Shown here in pieces: positions 46,601 through 57,270 of a DNA stretch of 64,000 nucleotides (its first letter is position 1; each line of letters opens with the position of its first letter). The DNA lies in contig JACCGJ010014209.1 of the NCBI GenBank assembly GCA_013407085.1, positions 1 through 64,000 on the forward strand, written 5' to 3'. Source of the DNA: Atriophallophorus winterbourni. Its lineage: Eukaryota; Platyhelminthes; Trematoda; Plagiorchiida; Microphallidae. The notes beneath the pieces are model-generated. The model saw only the letters and a list, made by a program, of their open reading frames with translations, did not search any database and was not told where the DNA came from. The translations under genes and the position numbers were made by a program.

Positions 46601-49600
46601 TGGCAGGCGTTCCATAAAAGACCTAATGTTACGTCGCAGTACATATGTAATTTTAAGGTCCACACTGGTCTATTTTTAACGCATGTTCAGCTGATTCTGA
46701 GTCCTTGATAAGAGACTGATAATCTGTATCATTTAGTGGACGTTTATATAAGCAATTCTCGTGCTTTGCAATCGTAGTGTAAAATTCTCATTCTGTATTT
46801 GTTACATACACATCATAGCGAACTTTGAACTTGATCATGTTAGCACAATGTGTTGATCAATCCAAAGGTAACTTATCCTTGAGGTGTACTACTGTCGAAC
46901 TTGGGATGATGACTCCTTGCGTCAGAGGCAAAACTTTAGCTAAATACTGCTCTAACTGAATGCTTTCTGACTTTTATGTGACGAGCATTTTGAAGAGATA
47001 ATATCAATCAATTCGGTTGAAGCAACACAGGAATACCGCATTCCACTTGTTTCAAAGAAAACGCGTATCTGTTGTAAATGCATTCTATCTTTGCCATTTT
47101 TGCCATGGGCTTTAGGTTCAAAATTTTTGTGTTTCACGCTCTAATTTAGAATTACTTATTATTTTTAACTTTATTCCGCTCTCGAAATAAACTATTATTT
47201 TTGATCTGGTTTCGGTGTTACTAGAACGAATTCACATTTCTTGGAAAAGATTGAAATATCTGTGGTGGCAATTAAGTTAATGTTGCTTTTACTTCAGATA
47301 TTCTTACAAAAAGTTGAATACTGACAAATCAATGAATGAAAATATTGGTTAGGAAAACGCAACTTCCAAAGAAATCGATCAGTTTGAAGTTGAAGAATTC
47401 ATTTAAACAAATTGTAAACATTAAACAAGGTTATACTTGTATACCAACACCCTTACACACCACTACCGGTTCTGGCTGTTTGTCGTCGTCCGGTGGAGAC
47501 AGTAAGATCAGGTTCAGTGAGCCTTGAAACAGTGGATTAAAGGTAAACAAGATTATACTTGTATGCCAACTGTTATATAGGGTTCGTACAACGAACCACG
47601 ATGTTCAGACACAGAATCACAAAGTGATTCTTGGTCAAAGCACTCAAGGCGCTTGTGGATGACCAAAGTAATGTGTTGCTCACATCCCCATCCCTTACAC
47701 ACCACTACCGGTTTCAGGCTGTTTGCCATCGTCAGGTGGAGACAGTAAGATCAGGTTCAGTGAGCCTTGAAACAGTGGATTAAAGGTAAACAAGGTTATA
47801 CTGGTAGCCTGTTATATAGGGTTCGTAAGGGATGGGGATGTGTGCAACACATTACTTTGGTCATCCACAAGCGCCTTGAGTGCTTTGACCAAGAATCACT
47901 TTGTGATTCTGGGTCTGAACATCGTGGTTCGTTGTACGAACCCTAATAACAGTTGGCATACAAGTATAACCTTGTTTACCTTTAATCCACTGTTTCAAGG
48001 CTCACTGAACCTGATCTTACTGTCTCCACCTGACGACGGCAAACAGCCAGAAACCGGTAGTGGTGTGTAAGGGATGGGGATGTGAGCAATACATTACTTT
48101 GTACACATTAAAATTAAAGTTGCCATTTAAAAATAATTTTGCTACTAACGAGTAGTCATAATATAATAAAATGCATCATCTTCTTCAATTTGCGTTGGGA
48201 ACTGGCATGGTTAATTATCTAGTGGCACCATAATTTACTAACTCACCACTGAAGTGTCAGCGTCTTCTACAACCCAATTCGGGCACTGTTTACTTTTTAG
48301 ACATTTTCTTTTACTCATCGGTTTCGGAAGTAATTTGTCGAGACAAGCTTTATCATCTAAAATTTGATAAAATCTGGTGTCAACTCTTTCACATCGCACC
48401 GTTCTAAATTGTTGACCTGTATCACCACAACCAACTGAACAGGCGCTCCATGGCCCTTCCACCCATTGGACAATCGCGTGCACAGCTGCCATATCCTTTG
48501 GGTCATCACTCATCATACCCTTTGTCCATAATCGATTACGTTGTACCCAATCATGGAAGCCTTCCGCAGGAGTTCGCGGCGTCAGTGATACCTCGGCTTG
48601 TTGATTTCCCGCGATGCATATCCAAACTCCTGAATCTGTATTGCGAAAGCTTCGTATCCGCAGCCGTCCTTTCTTGTCTACTGAGACGCGATTCTCTACA
48701 GGTCCGGTGTACTTCAGTGAACCATGGTTGGGATGCATCCAAATTATATCGTGGACTGAATAATAGTGAACTGGACAGCGAACAGACAAGCGGGTGTAGG
48801 GTATCACGAATGCACTTTGTCCGACTTGTAGATTGAGCACTTTCGCCTAAAACCATGAAGAAGTCATCATTAATTTAAGAATTTTTTTGGCATTCAAAGT
48901 GTAGTTCAAAAACCTAAGTGGATTAGCAATCCATTAAGTCGTTTAAGCATTACATGCTGCTATATCCATCCCTCCCAAAATGAATTCCTCTTAATTAGGG
49001 AAAATTACTCATGAATATCGCTATGTATTTTGACATATAGTGATACTAGATACACTCTATTCCTTAAATTTGTTAAATACGATTCACGATACAACCAACC
49101 GAGCTAAAACTGGTTAACGTTTCATATATAAGCATTAAACCTCACAATTTTCAGCAATGATTTACACGAAATTGCATATGGAATCGGTATCAAAAATATA
49201 CGGAGGATAAATAAATTTAACAATGTGGATACCTTACGCATTTGCACGATGGTTACAGTATCAGTATCAATCGACGGTTGTTGATCTTTACACGTGCTCA
49301 AACTTGCGACGAAGCATCGTCTCCATGTAGGTTGTTGCGGCCTTCCGAGTAAATAACAAGCTGCCTTCGGAAGTTGACGGTAGGTTCCATTGACTTGAAT
49401 AGATATACAAGAAACCTGGCGAACCTGTCGACCTGGTCTGCACGGATCCGTTTGAATACACTAAAGGGTGAAATTGAAATATATTTTTATTCGATATACG
49501 AGGCCAAAAACCCCTAACAAAATACCCACTTTTATTAAAACAAAAACTAAAATTAATTACTCGTTTGGCGCGAATACTCGCATGTAACTATTCTATGCAA

Positions 49601-51824
49601 GATTAAAGCAAACAATAAAGTGATTGATTATGAATCTGGCAATTAAAATCGCTAGCATTTCGGTTAATCAAATTCGTGCTTGATCTCGGGGCGAGTTCTG
49701 GCGCGATCATTGCGATTCAAGTACAATGATAGTCACGTGGAGTGCTTCAGACAGCACATGATTTTATTGATGTGCGTAGATAACATACTAATCGAATCAT
49801 GCCAAATCAATTACATTTAAAGAGGTAGCACGTTGAGTTCATTGATTTGAATTGGGACCTATGTGAAAATTCACATATAATACGAATGCGCGGATGTTAT
49901 GATAATTTATCATTTGATCGGCGAGATATCAGTATGTCGTCGGTGAATCCACATGAAAGCGGAATTTGTAAAGAAACAGTAACAGCGGCTAATTCAAAGC
50001 GTTTCACTTAGGACCCAGAAGCTTCATAAGACCAAAAGTGTTAATGGGACCATATTTGAGGCTTATCTATTCCGTTACAACGGGTGAAAATTAATGTGAA
50101 TTACCCAGTTTGCATGGAAATTTGCACAGCTGGTCAGTTGACATAGACCGCAACCGGTAAAAAAACAAAAATCTAATTGCTTTTACAGCATGCAGACGAA
50201 TGCGTCAACTGATCTTAATCACCCGTGTCTGTCGGGTCGTACTAAGTCCGGCGCATTTCATGAACAACTTAGGGAGAGTCAGATACAATAAATATTTAAA
50301 CGTGAATTCTGCTCGTGCTGGCACTGAAGGCTTGACGAACATTTTATGTTCATAGCGAAAAGTTACCTAAAAACTGTAATTTTCCACGAATCGATAGTAA
50401 TCCTTGCTGGAATCTAAAACACTTGCAATTAATACGTTAAAATTCAGTCACGATCGACTTGCATGAAAGGAACGAACACGAATATTAACTTAACTTTCCA
50501 AATCCAGAATATTATGGCACCATTGGCTTAAAATATATCAACACTTCTTTTAGTTTTTCAGTCTTTTACTTTAATTTCTACAAAACATACAAGAAACAAA
50601 TCAAAAATGGTTCTAATCAATAACAAACATTGATCGATAAATCAGTGTCAAGTTTCATTACATAAACAGATCAACTTGGTGTAGATACTGGCAAAAGAAA
50701 AAAAGATTTGGATTTAATCGTTTTCAGGTATAGGTTTGATCTAAAGATTTCGTTGGCAATCGATTCAATTGTTCTCACAATTCTCTAGCGAAGCGTCTGT
50801 GACAAGTTTCGGGGAGCTGAGTAAACGCCTGAGATACATCCCCAGGTGTGTTGGGTAAGTCACGTATACCCCGGCAACAAAGCCCCATTTCCACTACATT
50901 CTAATTGTTTGACTTGTCCATGGCATCAGACTTCCATCGAACTCACCAGGCCCTTTCCCATGATAATCATTGACCTCCACAAGTTCACAATGTTGTTGCC
51001 ATATAAATACAAACTCTGTACTTGGCCAAATAATTTTAAACCTTGGACTTCCGCTCAATGTTCTGTTCAGGCTTGTTCTTTTCTCCTGACTGTCGGGTTA
51101 AAAAAACGCATCGACTGATATAACACAACGACTGTCTCCGCTACATCATCCTCATTCATCATAATAAGGTCTAACTCGGTTACCCGTGTCGGGCTAGGAA
51201 CAAACACTTCCCTGTTCTGGATGAAAAACATTTATTTAACCGACATAATTTTCTTGTGACATTAGTTTTGCCGGTTTTGTCGTAAGATCAATGTATCCCT
51301 TTCTAATTAGCTAGCATAACAACAAACTTGAATGCACGATTTCCATTAATGATTTATAGATAAAAAAACGAATATTGTATGTCGTACTCACTTTGCCCCA
51401 TTGTTCGGGAACAAACTCCGGAGGACACGCCATTCGATTGCATGGACTATGCCGCTCAGGTCTATCAATATGACCACAATAGAACTGCGCATGTTGATCG
51501 CTGAGTACAATATCTTCACCCTGTCCACCAAAAATGCAGTCAACATCTCGTGTCATGGTGCCGAAGCCACCACAAGTCTGCGAGCAGTGCCCCCAGGAGG
51601 ATACGCGCCATCGATAACCTTGGCAAGGACCATAATCACAGGGACGCTGAGTCGCTTGATCTGTCAAGCTAAGGGGTGTTTGACCGGCGCATTGTTCATC
51701 GGGAAGCACTGTGAGTACGTCATAGATATCTAGACTGACGCATTGGAATATTCGTTTTTGTATCCCCGGACCACAAGCTGTAGAACAATCAGACCATTCT
51801 TCAGTTTGTTTCCAAAATGGTTGA
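43553..51824 (-). CDS. ADAMTS-like protein (TSP1-Ig-TSP1-PLAC), 3' six exons
   Basis: Secreted extracellular-matrix protein related to ADAMTSL/punctin and papilin, which lack the protease domain. Six exons join in consistent phases to 569 codons plus stop. Order: TSP1-1 (WSDCSTACGPG), TSP1-2 (WGHCSQTCGGFG), TSP1-3 (split between exons), a linker, an Ig domain (RLSVRCPVHYY to NTDSGVWICIAG), TSP1-4 (GPWSACSVGCG), TSP1-5 (CTDRC to CPNPKC), TSP1-6 (GPWSQCSKLCGGVG), and a terminal PLAC domain. The first visible exon starts inside the protein, so exons for a signal peptide and Cys-rich/spacer region should lie further right. A true ADAMTS protease is not excluded. Convergent with ADAM10. Confidence 0.88.
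43781..43825 (+). ncRNA. hammerhead ribozyme-like motif with core mutation
   Basis: CUGUUGA replaces CUGAUGA. Stem II CGGC-AAACA-GCUG, GAAA, CCGGUA and GUGG are otherwise kept. The substituted base is a conserved catalytic-core A, so it is probably inactive. It lies just past the end of the ADAMTS-like coding region and upstream of the PLAC exon in that gene's reading direction. Confidence 0.5.
44268..44312 (-). mobile_element. SINE-like repeat, 3' end fragment
   Basis: GTTTGAAATCACAAGTCTGG, then AGGCAAATTGCCGCACTGTC; only the last ~45 bases of the family. Confidence 0.55.
44603..44756 (-). CDS. ADAMTS-like exon: sixth TSP1
   Basis: Acceptor TGTTTACAG|TGT and donor AATTCG|GTAAGC. Encodes CSKLCGGVGVRARQLNC, then ECEAPPCKF, completing GPWSQ of the previous exon. 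Ends in phase 1. Confidence 0.88.
44835..45055 (+). mobile_element. RTE-like LINE 3' end with GAT tail, uninterrupted
   Basis: Reference copy for the family at 26690: CTCTACTCGTTCACGAAAC, then CCACCCTTCCCCATC, then CGGTACGCGCTACCGGTG, ending GATGATGATGATATC. Short microsatellite tails are typical of RTE-clade LINEs; clade assignment is tentative. In an ADAMTS-like intron. Confidence 0.5.
45177..45347 (-). CDS. ADAMTS-like exon: fifth TSP1
   Basis: Acceptor TGATTTAG|TGT and donor TCTCAG|GTCAGT. Encodes CTDRCLAVDQGSIQGNLTC, then EESMCDKTEKPDMSCPNPKC, then WESGPWSQ. Joined to the previous exon it gives ...DTSV-CTDRC, a regular TSP1 start, so no exon is missing between them. 57 codons. Confidence 0.85.
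46054..46235 (+). CDS. Candidate exon of unidentified + strand gene
   Basis: Acceptor ACTTCCGCTTTAG|AAT with a good pyrimidine tract. The frame encodes SIHSLQLSALDALACRIKNL, then WPTFAETC, then LIEIYDRIIRSQIILAA, largely helical. It may continue to a TGA at 46284 or end at GC|GTGTGC, whose phase 2 fits the next candidate exon. Not recognised. It lies inside an ADAMTS-like intron on the opposite strand. Confidence 0.4.
46516..46657 (+). CDS. Candidate exon, + strand, possible PTB-like segment
   Basis: Very good acceptor TTTGTTTGTTACAG|T, donor TTTTAAG|GTCCAC. 47 codons: VRHRGDHCHIYLADHISTG, then RLFHCHCWQAFHKRP. The HCHIY..RLFHCHCWQAF pattern recalls a PTB/PID core (CHVF ... aF), but the similarity is weak. 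Phase 0 at the end. Interleaved with the ADAMTS-like gene. Confidence 0.45.
47459..47500 (-). ncRNA. hammerhead ribozyme-like motif, degenerate
   Basis: First copy of the array; reverse complement has CGGACGA in place of CUGACGA and GAA in place of GAAA. Probably inactive. Confidence 0.45.
47701..47742 (-). ncRNA. hammerhead ribozyme motif
   Basis: Second direct copy: CUGACGA, stem II GGC-AAACA-GCC, GAAA, CCGGUA. Stem I starts CCAC (5' side) against GUGG (3' side). Core intact. Confidence 0.75.
48019..48070 (+). ncRNA. hammerhead ribozyme motif
   Basis: Inverted copy: UCCAC then CUGACGA (48030-48036), stem II GGC-AAACA-GCC, GAAA, CCGGUA and GUGGUGUG. Four-base stem I CCAC/GUGG, 2-bp stem III, catalytic core complete. 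Cleavage is predicted after the A of CCGGUA, near 48059. Confidence 0.78.
48247..48846 (-). CDS. ADAMTS-like exon: Ig domain and fourth TSP1
   Basis: Acceptor GGTTTTAG|GCG and donor TCAGTG|GTGAGT. Encodes an Ig fold (LSVRCPVHYYSVHDIIW, then RLRIRSFRNTDSGVWICIAG) followed by IVQWVEGPWSACSVGCG and KRKCLKSKQCPNW. Exactly 200 codons. Plus-strand frames over it are shadows. Confidence 0.9.
49233..49460 (-). CDS. ADAMTS-like exon: rest of third TSP1
   Basis: Acceptor CCCTTTAG|TGT and donor CGTAAG|GTATCC. Encodes CIQTDPCRPGRQVRQVSC, then PTWRRCFVASLSTC, completing the repeat opened by EQWGK in the previous exon. Then a linker ends VTIVQMRK. 76 codons, phase 0. Confidence 0.82.
49461..51391. other. 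ADAMTS-like intron, little recognised
   Basis: AT-rich. A relic near 49990-50070 resembles the WSDE..FRSETL repeat seen at 24.7 and 57.4 kb. A plus-strand frame at 50846-51118 has no recognisable domain. Confidence 0.4.
51392..51824 (-). CDS. ADAMTS-like exon: two TSP1 repeats and start of a third
   Basis: Acceptor CTCTGCAG|T (phase 2) and donor GGGCAAA|GTGAGT. Encodes WSDCSTACGPGIQKRIFQC, then RPCDYGPC, then WRVSSWGHCSQTCGGFGT, then SPCNRMACPPEFVPEQWGK. Each repeat shows the WxxCSxxCGxG core and six-cysteine pattern. Confidence 0.9.
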
Positions 51825-52245
51825 CTGCAGAGGATGAAACCGAGAGATTATCGTTTGGAATGTTAAAGCAGAAAAATAATCATAATTTAGCGTGTGGTTG
51901 AGGAATCGTGGCAAATTCAAATTCGTAATATCTTTCAGATTTTACTTTTCGTATGCTTAAACTTGAATTACCGTGGTTCTTTCTCTTGCCTATCTGTCAA
52001 CTCTTGGATAGAAAAAAAAATGAAAAAGCGGAACTAATATTACAAGCCATTACTGTGGACACGATTTGTTTGATAATTCGCCTAAATTCTTAACTAGCTC
52101 TAATTCTACAATATTTTCTCGGTAAATGTAATAGTTAGGGAAAATAATACTTGATGGTTTTACTCCAACGTAGCAACAGTATTTTTATTTTGTGTAATAT
52201 GTTTAGTGTTTTGAAATTATGATTTTGGATCAATATACATTTCAG

Positions 52246-52506
52246 AGTAATCGCCTTTTAATTGAAATTTTTCGTACAAATGATTCTTGTTGCGACTGGC
52301 AGAGCTCATTAAATTTACAATGCGTTGGAGTTCGCGTGTCATCATCTTTCGATAATCAAATTGATGCAGTAAACTTGAAGGCAAGCAAAGCGAATATCAC
52401 CAGGATTGAATATAGCACCGAATCACGAAACCCGTCAATGATACGAATAATAGCGATATCTTTAAATCATACGTTTTTAATTGCCCCTATAATGAATGAC
52501 TTGTAA
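52246..52506 (+). CDS. Candidate exon or 3' end of unidentified + strand gene
   Basis: Acceptor ATACATTTCAG|AGT in phase 0 fits the candidate exon at 46516. The frame encodes RLLIEIFRTNDSCCDWQSSL, then LQCVGVRVSSSFDNQID, ending TAA at 52504; CTT|GTAATA could be a donor instead. No family recognised. Confidence 0.35.
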   Translation, partial: SNRLLIEIFRTNDSCCDWQSSLNLQCVGVRVSSSFDNQIDAVNLKASKANITRIEYSTESRNPSMIRIIAISLNHTFLIAPIMNDL

Positions 52507-53855
52507 TAGATATACACATTTTAGTTGTATACACACACACAAGTTGACCCTTTTTTCGGTGTGTCCACATTTGGCACCGTGTATAATAACTCTTCAATCA
52601 ATTACGGAATGCTACCATAACTTGGTGAGAATGCTTCAAACTTATGGAGCATACTAGCTGGGTTCAATTCGTTTGATTGGTAAGCTCAATATGGTGTGTA
52701 TTCAGGTGAATATGATATGAACCAATGCTGTCTGGGTCAGTTGACATTGTGGCCCACAAAATTCCTCCAAATATTATGACTACAAGCGCAGTCCCCGATA
52801 TATTTTAATCAATCATTGTAATCATGTTCTGTCGATAAAATCGAATCAACTTCCACTGTAAGCGTTTCTTGCCAAGTAAACCCACCAGCACAAAATAAAA
52901 GCTATTTTAGCTTCATGGGACTTATTGAATATATAAAAATTAGTAGTGAACTATCGAGTTAGTATCCTCAATATTATTCCTGTTAATGTGGCCGGGGTTA
53001 CAGACTATTTATCTAAACTGGACCTGACAAAATTATTTGATTTACAACTTTTCACAATCAGAATTTAGATGCACGATTTGAACAATTTATTGAATTTAAA
53101 CGGCGTCACACTTTGTGTCACGCTTCTCTTTGCCACGCTTCCCTTTGCCACGAAGACACGATTGTATACATGTTCCCGGTGCCCTGGAGTTGTGCACCCA
53201 GTTCGTTGTCTCAGTTCAGAGACATTGTTCATTCAAACACTGGACACAGTTTTAACATATTTTTAAACATTTGAACTGCATTTTGTTAATAAATTCTCCG
53301 TTCCTCGTGAGGTGAAGCGAAATGCCTATCCCTTTTCAAATGAGCGAATGCTGATTGTATTTTCGCGAAACATTTTTATCGTTATATAACAAGTGACATA
53401 AATTTTTTGGGTCTGAAGTTTCTCTATTGTCTTAAATAGCAGCAGACAACTGACATTTTGGAAACAACAATTTTACACATTTTGGCGTAGAGTTTTAATA
53501 AAGTTAAACATTATATAACCCAATTTATTTCGATATAAATATATATGCATTAATCAAGGACTAAGCATTAGCTCAACCTGTGTTGGGCACTGGTCACAAT
53601 CTGGACTTTGACAACGTAGAATTACTGTTGCGTAGCATTAAGCTTTATACTGAACGTGTGCACACGAAGGTATTTAAATCACTAAAGCTGGATCACATGC
53701 GGTTAACAAAATAGACGGGCTAAAATATCCGCAATATGGCGCTCGGCACTGCGATGGACAAATAATAATCAATGTAAAATGTTGCAAACAATTTAGTTTT
53801 ATGTATAATTTTCGAAAACCGTCCGCTTAGCGAACTAATAAAAGTAAACTCCCCT
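52507..53855. other. No recognisable gene
   Basis: AT-rich sequence with a CA run at 52528-52541. The frame at 53069-53266 is short and has no domain. Confidence 0.4.
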
Positions 53856-53859
53856 CGAA

Positions 53860-54120
53860 ATACACACAGTCACTCGTGTTGCCTCGAAATACCGCACTCA
53901 AGACTTGATTGTCGTCGCTATTTCTTCTCTGTGCGTATCTGCTTTCTATGGAATGCGCTACCGCAAGATGTTGTGAATGCAACGACAATTGATGTTTTCA
54001 AATCGAAATTGGATGCATACGTCAAACAAAACCCTGAATTTGGCCCGGTGTATTGAAGCAACATGAACCCAGAAAAATATTAACAATGTGATTTTGATTA
54101 AATTTTTCTTTTTTCAATAA
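53860..54120 (+). mobile_element. LINE C-terminal end (CR1-like)
   Basis: Encodes RRYFFSVRICFLWNALPQDV, then TIDVFKSKLDAYV and a stop, the FFSVR-WNxLP-FKxxLD C-terminus of CR1-like LINEs, well conserved here. The 3' UTR is short and AT-rich. Confidence 0.7.
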
Positions 54121-54443
54121 TTGTCATCCAATGGTACGTGTAAAGCATTAGCTTTTTATCACCATAAATTCTTGATTCTTGAAATGTGCACGTGTGAGCC
54201 ACAATGTCACTTGACCTTGACCGAGTTCACGTTGTGCAGGGTAAATAAGACCATGTCTTTGTCTACACGAATTGACATCCCTAGGATTTCAATAGGCTGT
54301 TTAGTGAGACGTCCAAGTAGAGGTTTTGGTTGGCGTATTACCTAATGGTGTTCCTTGTTCTGAGGAAGACCCTCTATCAGATGTGAAGTCACCCTAAATC
54401 TGCTCTAATCGATTGCTCATTTGTATGCATTTCCATCGCACAT

Positions 54444-54486
54444 CCCACGACTGGTTGCGAGCTGTTTACACTCATCACGTAGGGAC
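54444..54486 (-). ncRNA. hammerhead ribozyme-like motif, inactive relic
   Basis: Reverse complement GUGAUGAG, GUGU-AAACA-GCUC, GCAA, CCAGUC. Two core substitutions. The flanking GGACAGTAAAATCAGGATCC block is shared with the family. Confidence 0.45.
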
Positions 54487-55060
54487 AGTAAAATCAGGAT
54501 CCACGGGCAATTGAAACAGTTGAAAAATGGAAAGCAAGTTGCACTTGCAATGATCCATCACAATTTTCACCCCAGCAATGATATTATATTCTTGTCCATT
54601 GTGCACATTTATCTAAAATACATTTAACGTAGATGACATGCTGAATAAACTATCAGATTATCCAAATGTTTCGTCTAGTCGCTCGACATTTCACTGACGC
54701 ACCATAATGTTAGTAAACTGGATATTCCATTATTCAAACACACCATTTGTAGGTGCTGCAACAACCAACTACCTACAAGTAAATATGCAAATATCTTTTG
54801 TTAAAAACCTCTCACATGACCTTGCTCATTTATAGATTCGTGAGATGTGCCCGTGAGATGAATGATGAAATTTCGAATCATTTGAGGATTAAAAACCTTA
54901 ATCTACAACAGAAAAAGTAAAATATACTTGTCTGAATGGGTTCCAAAAGAGTATTCTGTGATACCATGTTCTTGACCGAAGGGTCATACCATGCTTTACA
55001 CAGTCACTTTAATTCAACAAATCTTTCATTGTATAACTTTGTTTTCCATCGGTATTACAG

Positions 55061-55165
55061 AAACAGTTCAAAATCGCATTCAAATATTGTATGCAAAGAA
55101 CTCGACATAGATTATGGATTCACGTGAATGGCAAAATATGGGAGATGATATATGCATATGTTGAG
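55061..55165 (+). CDS. Candidate internal exon, unidentified gene
   Basis: Acceptor ATCGGTATTACAG|AAA and near-perfect donor TTGAG|GTACGTAAG. 35 open codons: KQFKIAFKYCMQRTRHRLWI, then HVNGKIWEMIYAYVE. No other frame of the segment stays open. Family not recognised. Confidence 0.5.
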
Positions 55166-56219
55166 GTACGTAAGGCAATTGTTGACTTACTTAATTAGGG
55201 ATTCTGTTTGTTCCGCTGCGGAAGTGGTCCGTGTGATTTGAAAAAGCATACCGAATATATACACAATTTTAGAAGCCAATGAATAGCATTGCGATTGTTG
55301 CATCCTGGTCAGGTTTTACAAAGCTGTTGGGTGTTTCGTTGTGTTAATTTTCTACAAAAAATTTGGAGGTGAATATTAACAGCGATAAAATTCGCAATAC
55401 TAAGACAGAATTAAATAAATAACTAAAAAAAATATGTCGAAATTTTATAAGTTGAAAAATAATTCATAATGTTCCAAAACTATACTCGTTTCAATCACTA
55501 CATACTCCAAATTCCTTGTAAAGTTTTTTATAACAGCAAAAGACAACATAGGATGCATCACTAAGAGTAAAATTTAAGGATGATTCTTGAATATTTTCTT
55601 GGCTCAAAATAAGCACAAATGTTTTGTGTGTTTGCCTGTGAATCTACACCGAGGCTTAAACAATTCAATTGAAGATACTCCCAATCATGTGAGCCTATAC
55701 ATATTTTAGTAGGCAAATTTGTATAAAAATTATAATTTACAATAGTCTCAACTAAAATCAGAATTTTTAAATGACCTTGGTGAGAGTTTACATCATCTGA
55801 GCTTTTTTACTTATAATCCATCAACTTTTTGAACCGCGTATATTCTATTATCATAAATTTTTCGGGCGATTTTGTAAAACTCGTGAGTGAGCAACAAATT
55901 CGTTAATCAACATAAATATTTTTAATAAATATATATGATAAAATTTGTTGTAAACGTAGCCTACCTTTCCAAAATTCTCCATCAATATTTCAGTTCCATT
56001 TAAACGCAACTCTAGTTTTCTCATTTGGCATTTTGATGGCAAATTTAATTTACCTATTTAGGTATTCCACCTGAGTAGAAGACTTCATTACTATCATCCT
56101 ACTTACGATATTTAATGTATTGTGCAATACACGTAATCATTATTACTAGATCAAGTTAATGTGTACTGTTTCGACAAATGGTATTCTAACTATTTTTGTT
56201 TAATCGATATGCTGTACAG

Positions 56220-56368
56220 ACATCAACTTGAAGCAATATATTGTGTTTCTGAATGACCAATTGTTCATTATTGATTGGCGTTCGGGCACCGTAAGAACGG
56301 CTTCTATCAGAAAGCTAACGGTGGAAACGTTTGTTGGGATAATTTTTCCTCGTAAAGTTCCTTACCAG
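56220..56368 (+). CDS. Candidate internal exon, unidentified gene
   Basis: Acceptor ATGCTGTACAG|AC and donor TTACCAG|GTAAAC. Encodes LKQYIVFLNDQLFIIDWRSG, then VRTASIRKLTVETFVGIIF, beta-strand rich, possibly propeller-like. Needs phase 1 upstream, so at least one exon between it and 55165 is not seen if they are one gene. Confidence 0.5.
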
Positions 56369-56739
56369 GTAAACATCGATGTATCGAAAAAGGCACTATT
56401 CCCCGCGATAAACGCAATCATGACATTTTAAATTATTTACATCTTAGCAACTTTTCAACATAAAAACCCTATCTGCTTTTGCTTTTTGATTAAACCAATC
56501 CTTATGAATAACAGTGCAAATATGCGAGAGAGAATAATGTATTTGAAGCTGTTATTTCTAGCTTATTCACGGTAATTGATAGATACACGTTGTTTTGGAA
56601 TCTGCCGACACGTTTGCTTTCTTAATGAAAACTATTATACTGAAACGGATATTATTTTTTATTTCAATTATATGGATAAATTACGCACAGATCGAAAAAT
56701 AATCCACCGCTGATTTCGTGCACTGTTCTAGATTACTAG

Positions 56740-56900
56740 ATAATTGTATCAAAAATTTTCCGGATTTAAAATATGACGCAGATAAAATAAAGATCGCTAA
56801 TTTAGAAACCAGAAACAAATTTTTATTCCTCAGGTGGCTTCACATTGCCTTATCTAATGCACTTAACAAAATGACTGTAAAATTGGAAGCGGCCAAATAA
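56740..56900 (+). CDS. Candidate terminal exon, unidentified gene
   Basis: Open frame NCIKNFPDLKYDADKIKIAN, then FLFLRWLHIALSNALNKMTV, stop TAA at 56898 overlapping an AATAAA signal. Acceptor is either TTCTAG at 56731 or TACTAG at 56739. Helical, family not recognised. Confidence 0.42.
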
Positions 56901-57270
56901 AAATACGTATGAAAAATTACGAAGGAAAAATTAATTAAATCTTGAATCTTGAATTAGATGCAGGTGTAATATGATGGAGTCTTCTAAGTATATATTTAAC
57001 TCAACTTCCTTGACAGACTGTTTATAGAATAATAGAAAAAACTCTGTGGACTCTGTGGACGGACAAATCACTTCAAGAAATTTATTCAAATTGCTCATTA
57101 CCAAAGCTGAATAAAAATACCATCAATCACTTTATTATTAGAATAAAATATTTCATATAGAGACTATTTATATATTCGTTACACACCAAAAATTCAAAAT
57201 GAAATTCTATATTTTCACATCTCGTGAACTGTCAAATAATATAGACAAAATTGCTGGAGATAACCGTCGT

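Larger units (their letters stand above)
47440..48115. repeat. Tandem plus inverted array of ~242 bp hammerhead units
   Basis: The segment at 47461 (CACTACCGGTTCTGG, then CAGTGAGCCTTGAAACAGTG, then GGTTCGTACAACGAACCACG) repeats directly at about 47703, a period of about 242 bases. From 47828 the same unit runs in the opposite orientation to about 48115 (GGTCATCCACAAGCGCC, then CAAAGTGATTCTGGGTC). Each copy carries one hammerhead motif. A transcript across the junction could fold into a long hairpin. In an ADAMTS-like intron. Confidence 0.85.

Noticed and set aside
46553..46780. Minus-strand frame (CDVTLGLLWNACQQWQW...WSA) as an extra ADAMTS-like exon
   Set aside because: Its donor phase does not fit the next exon, the neighbouring exons already join into a regular TSP1 repeat, and the plus strand has better splice signals over the same bases.
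47440..48115. CRISPR-like or satellite array
   Set aside because: Only two direct units and one inverted unit, with no short regular spacers; the ribozyme-bearing unit explains the structure.
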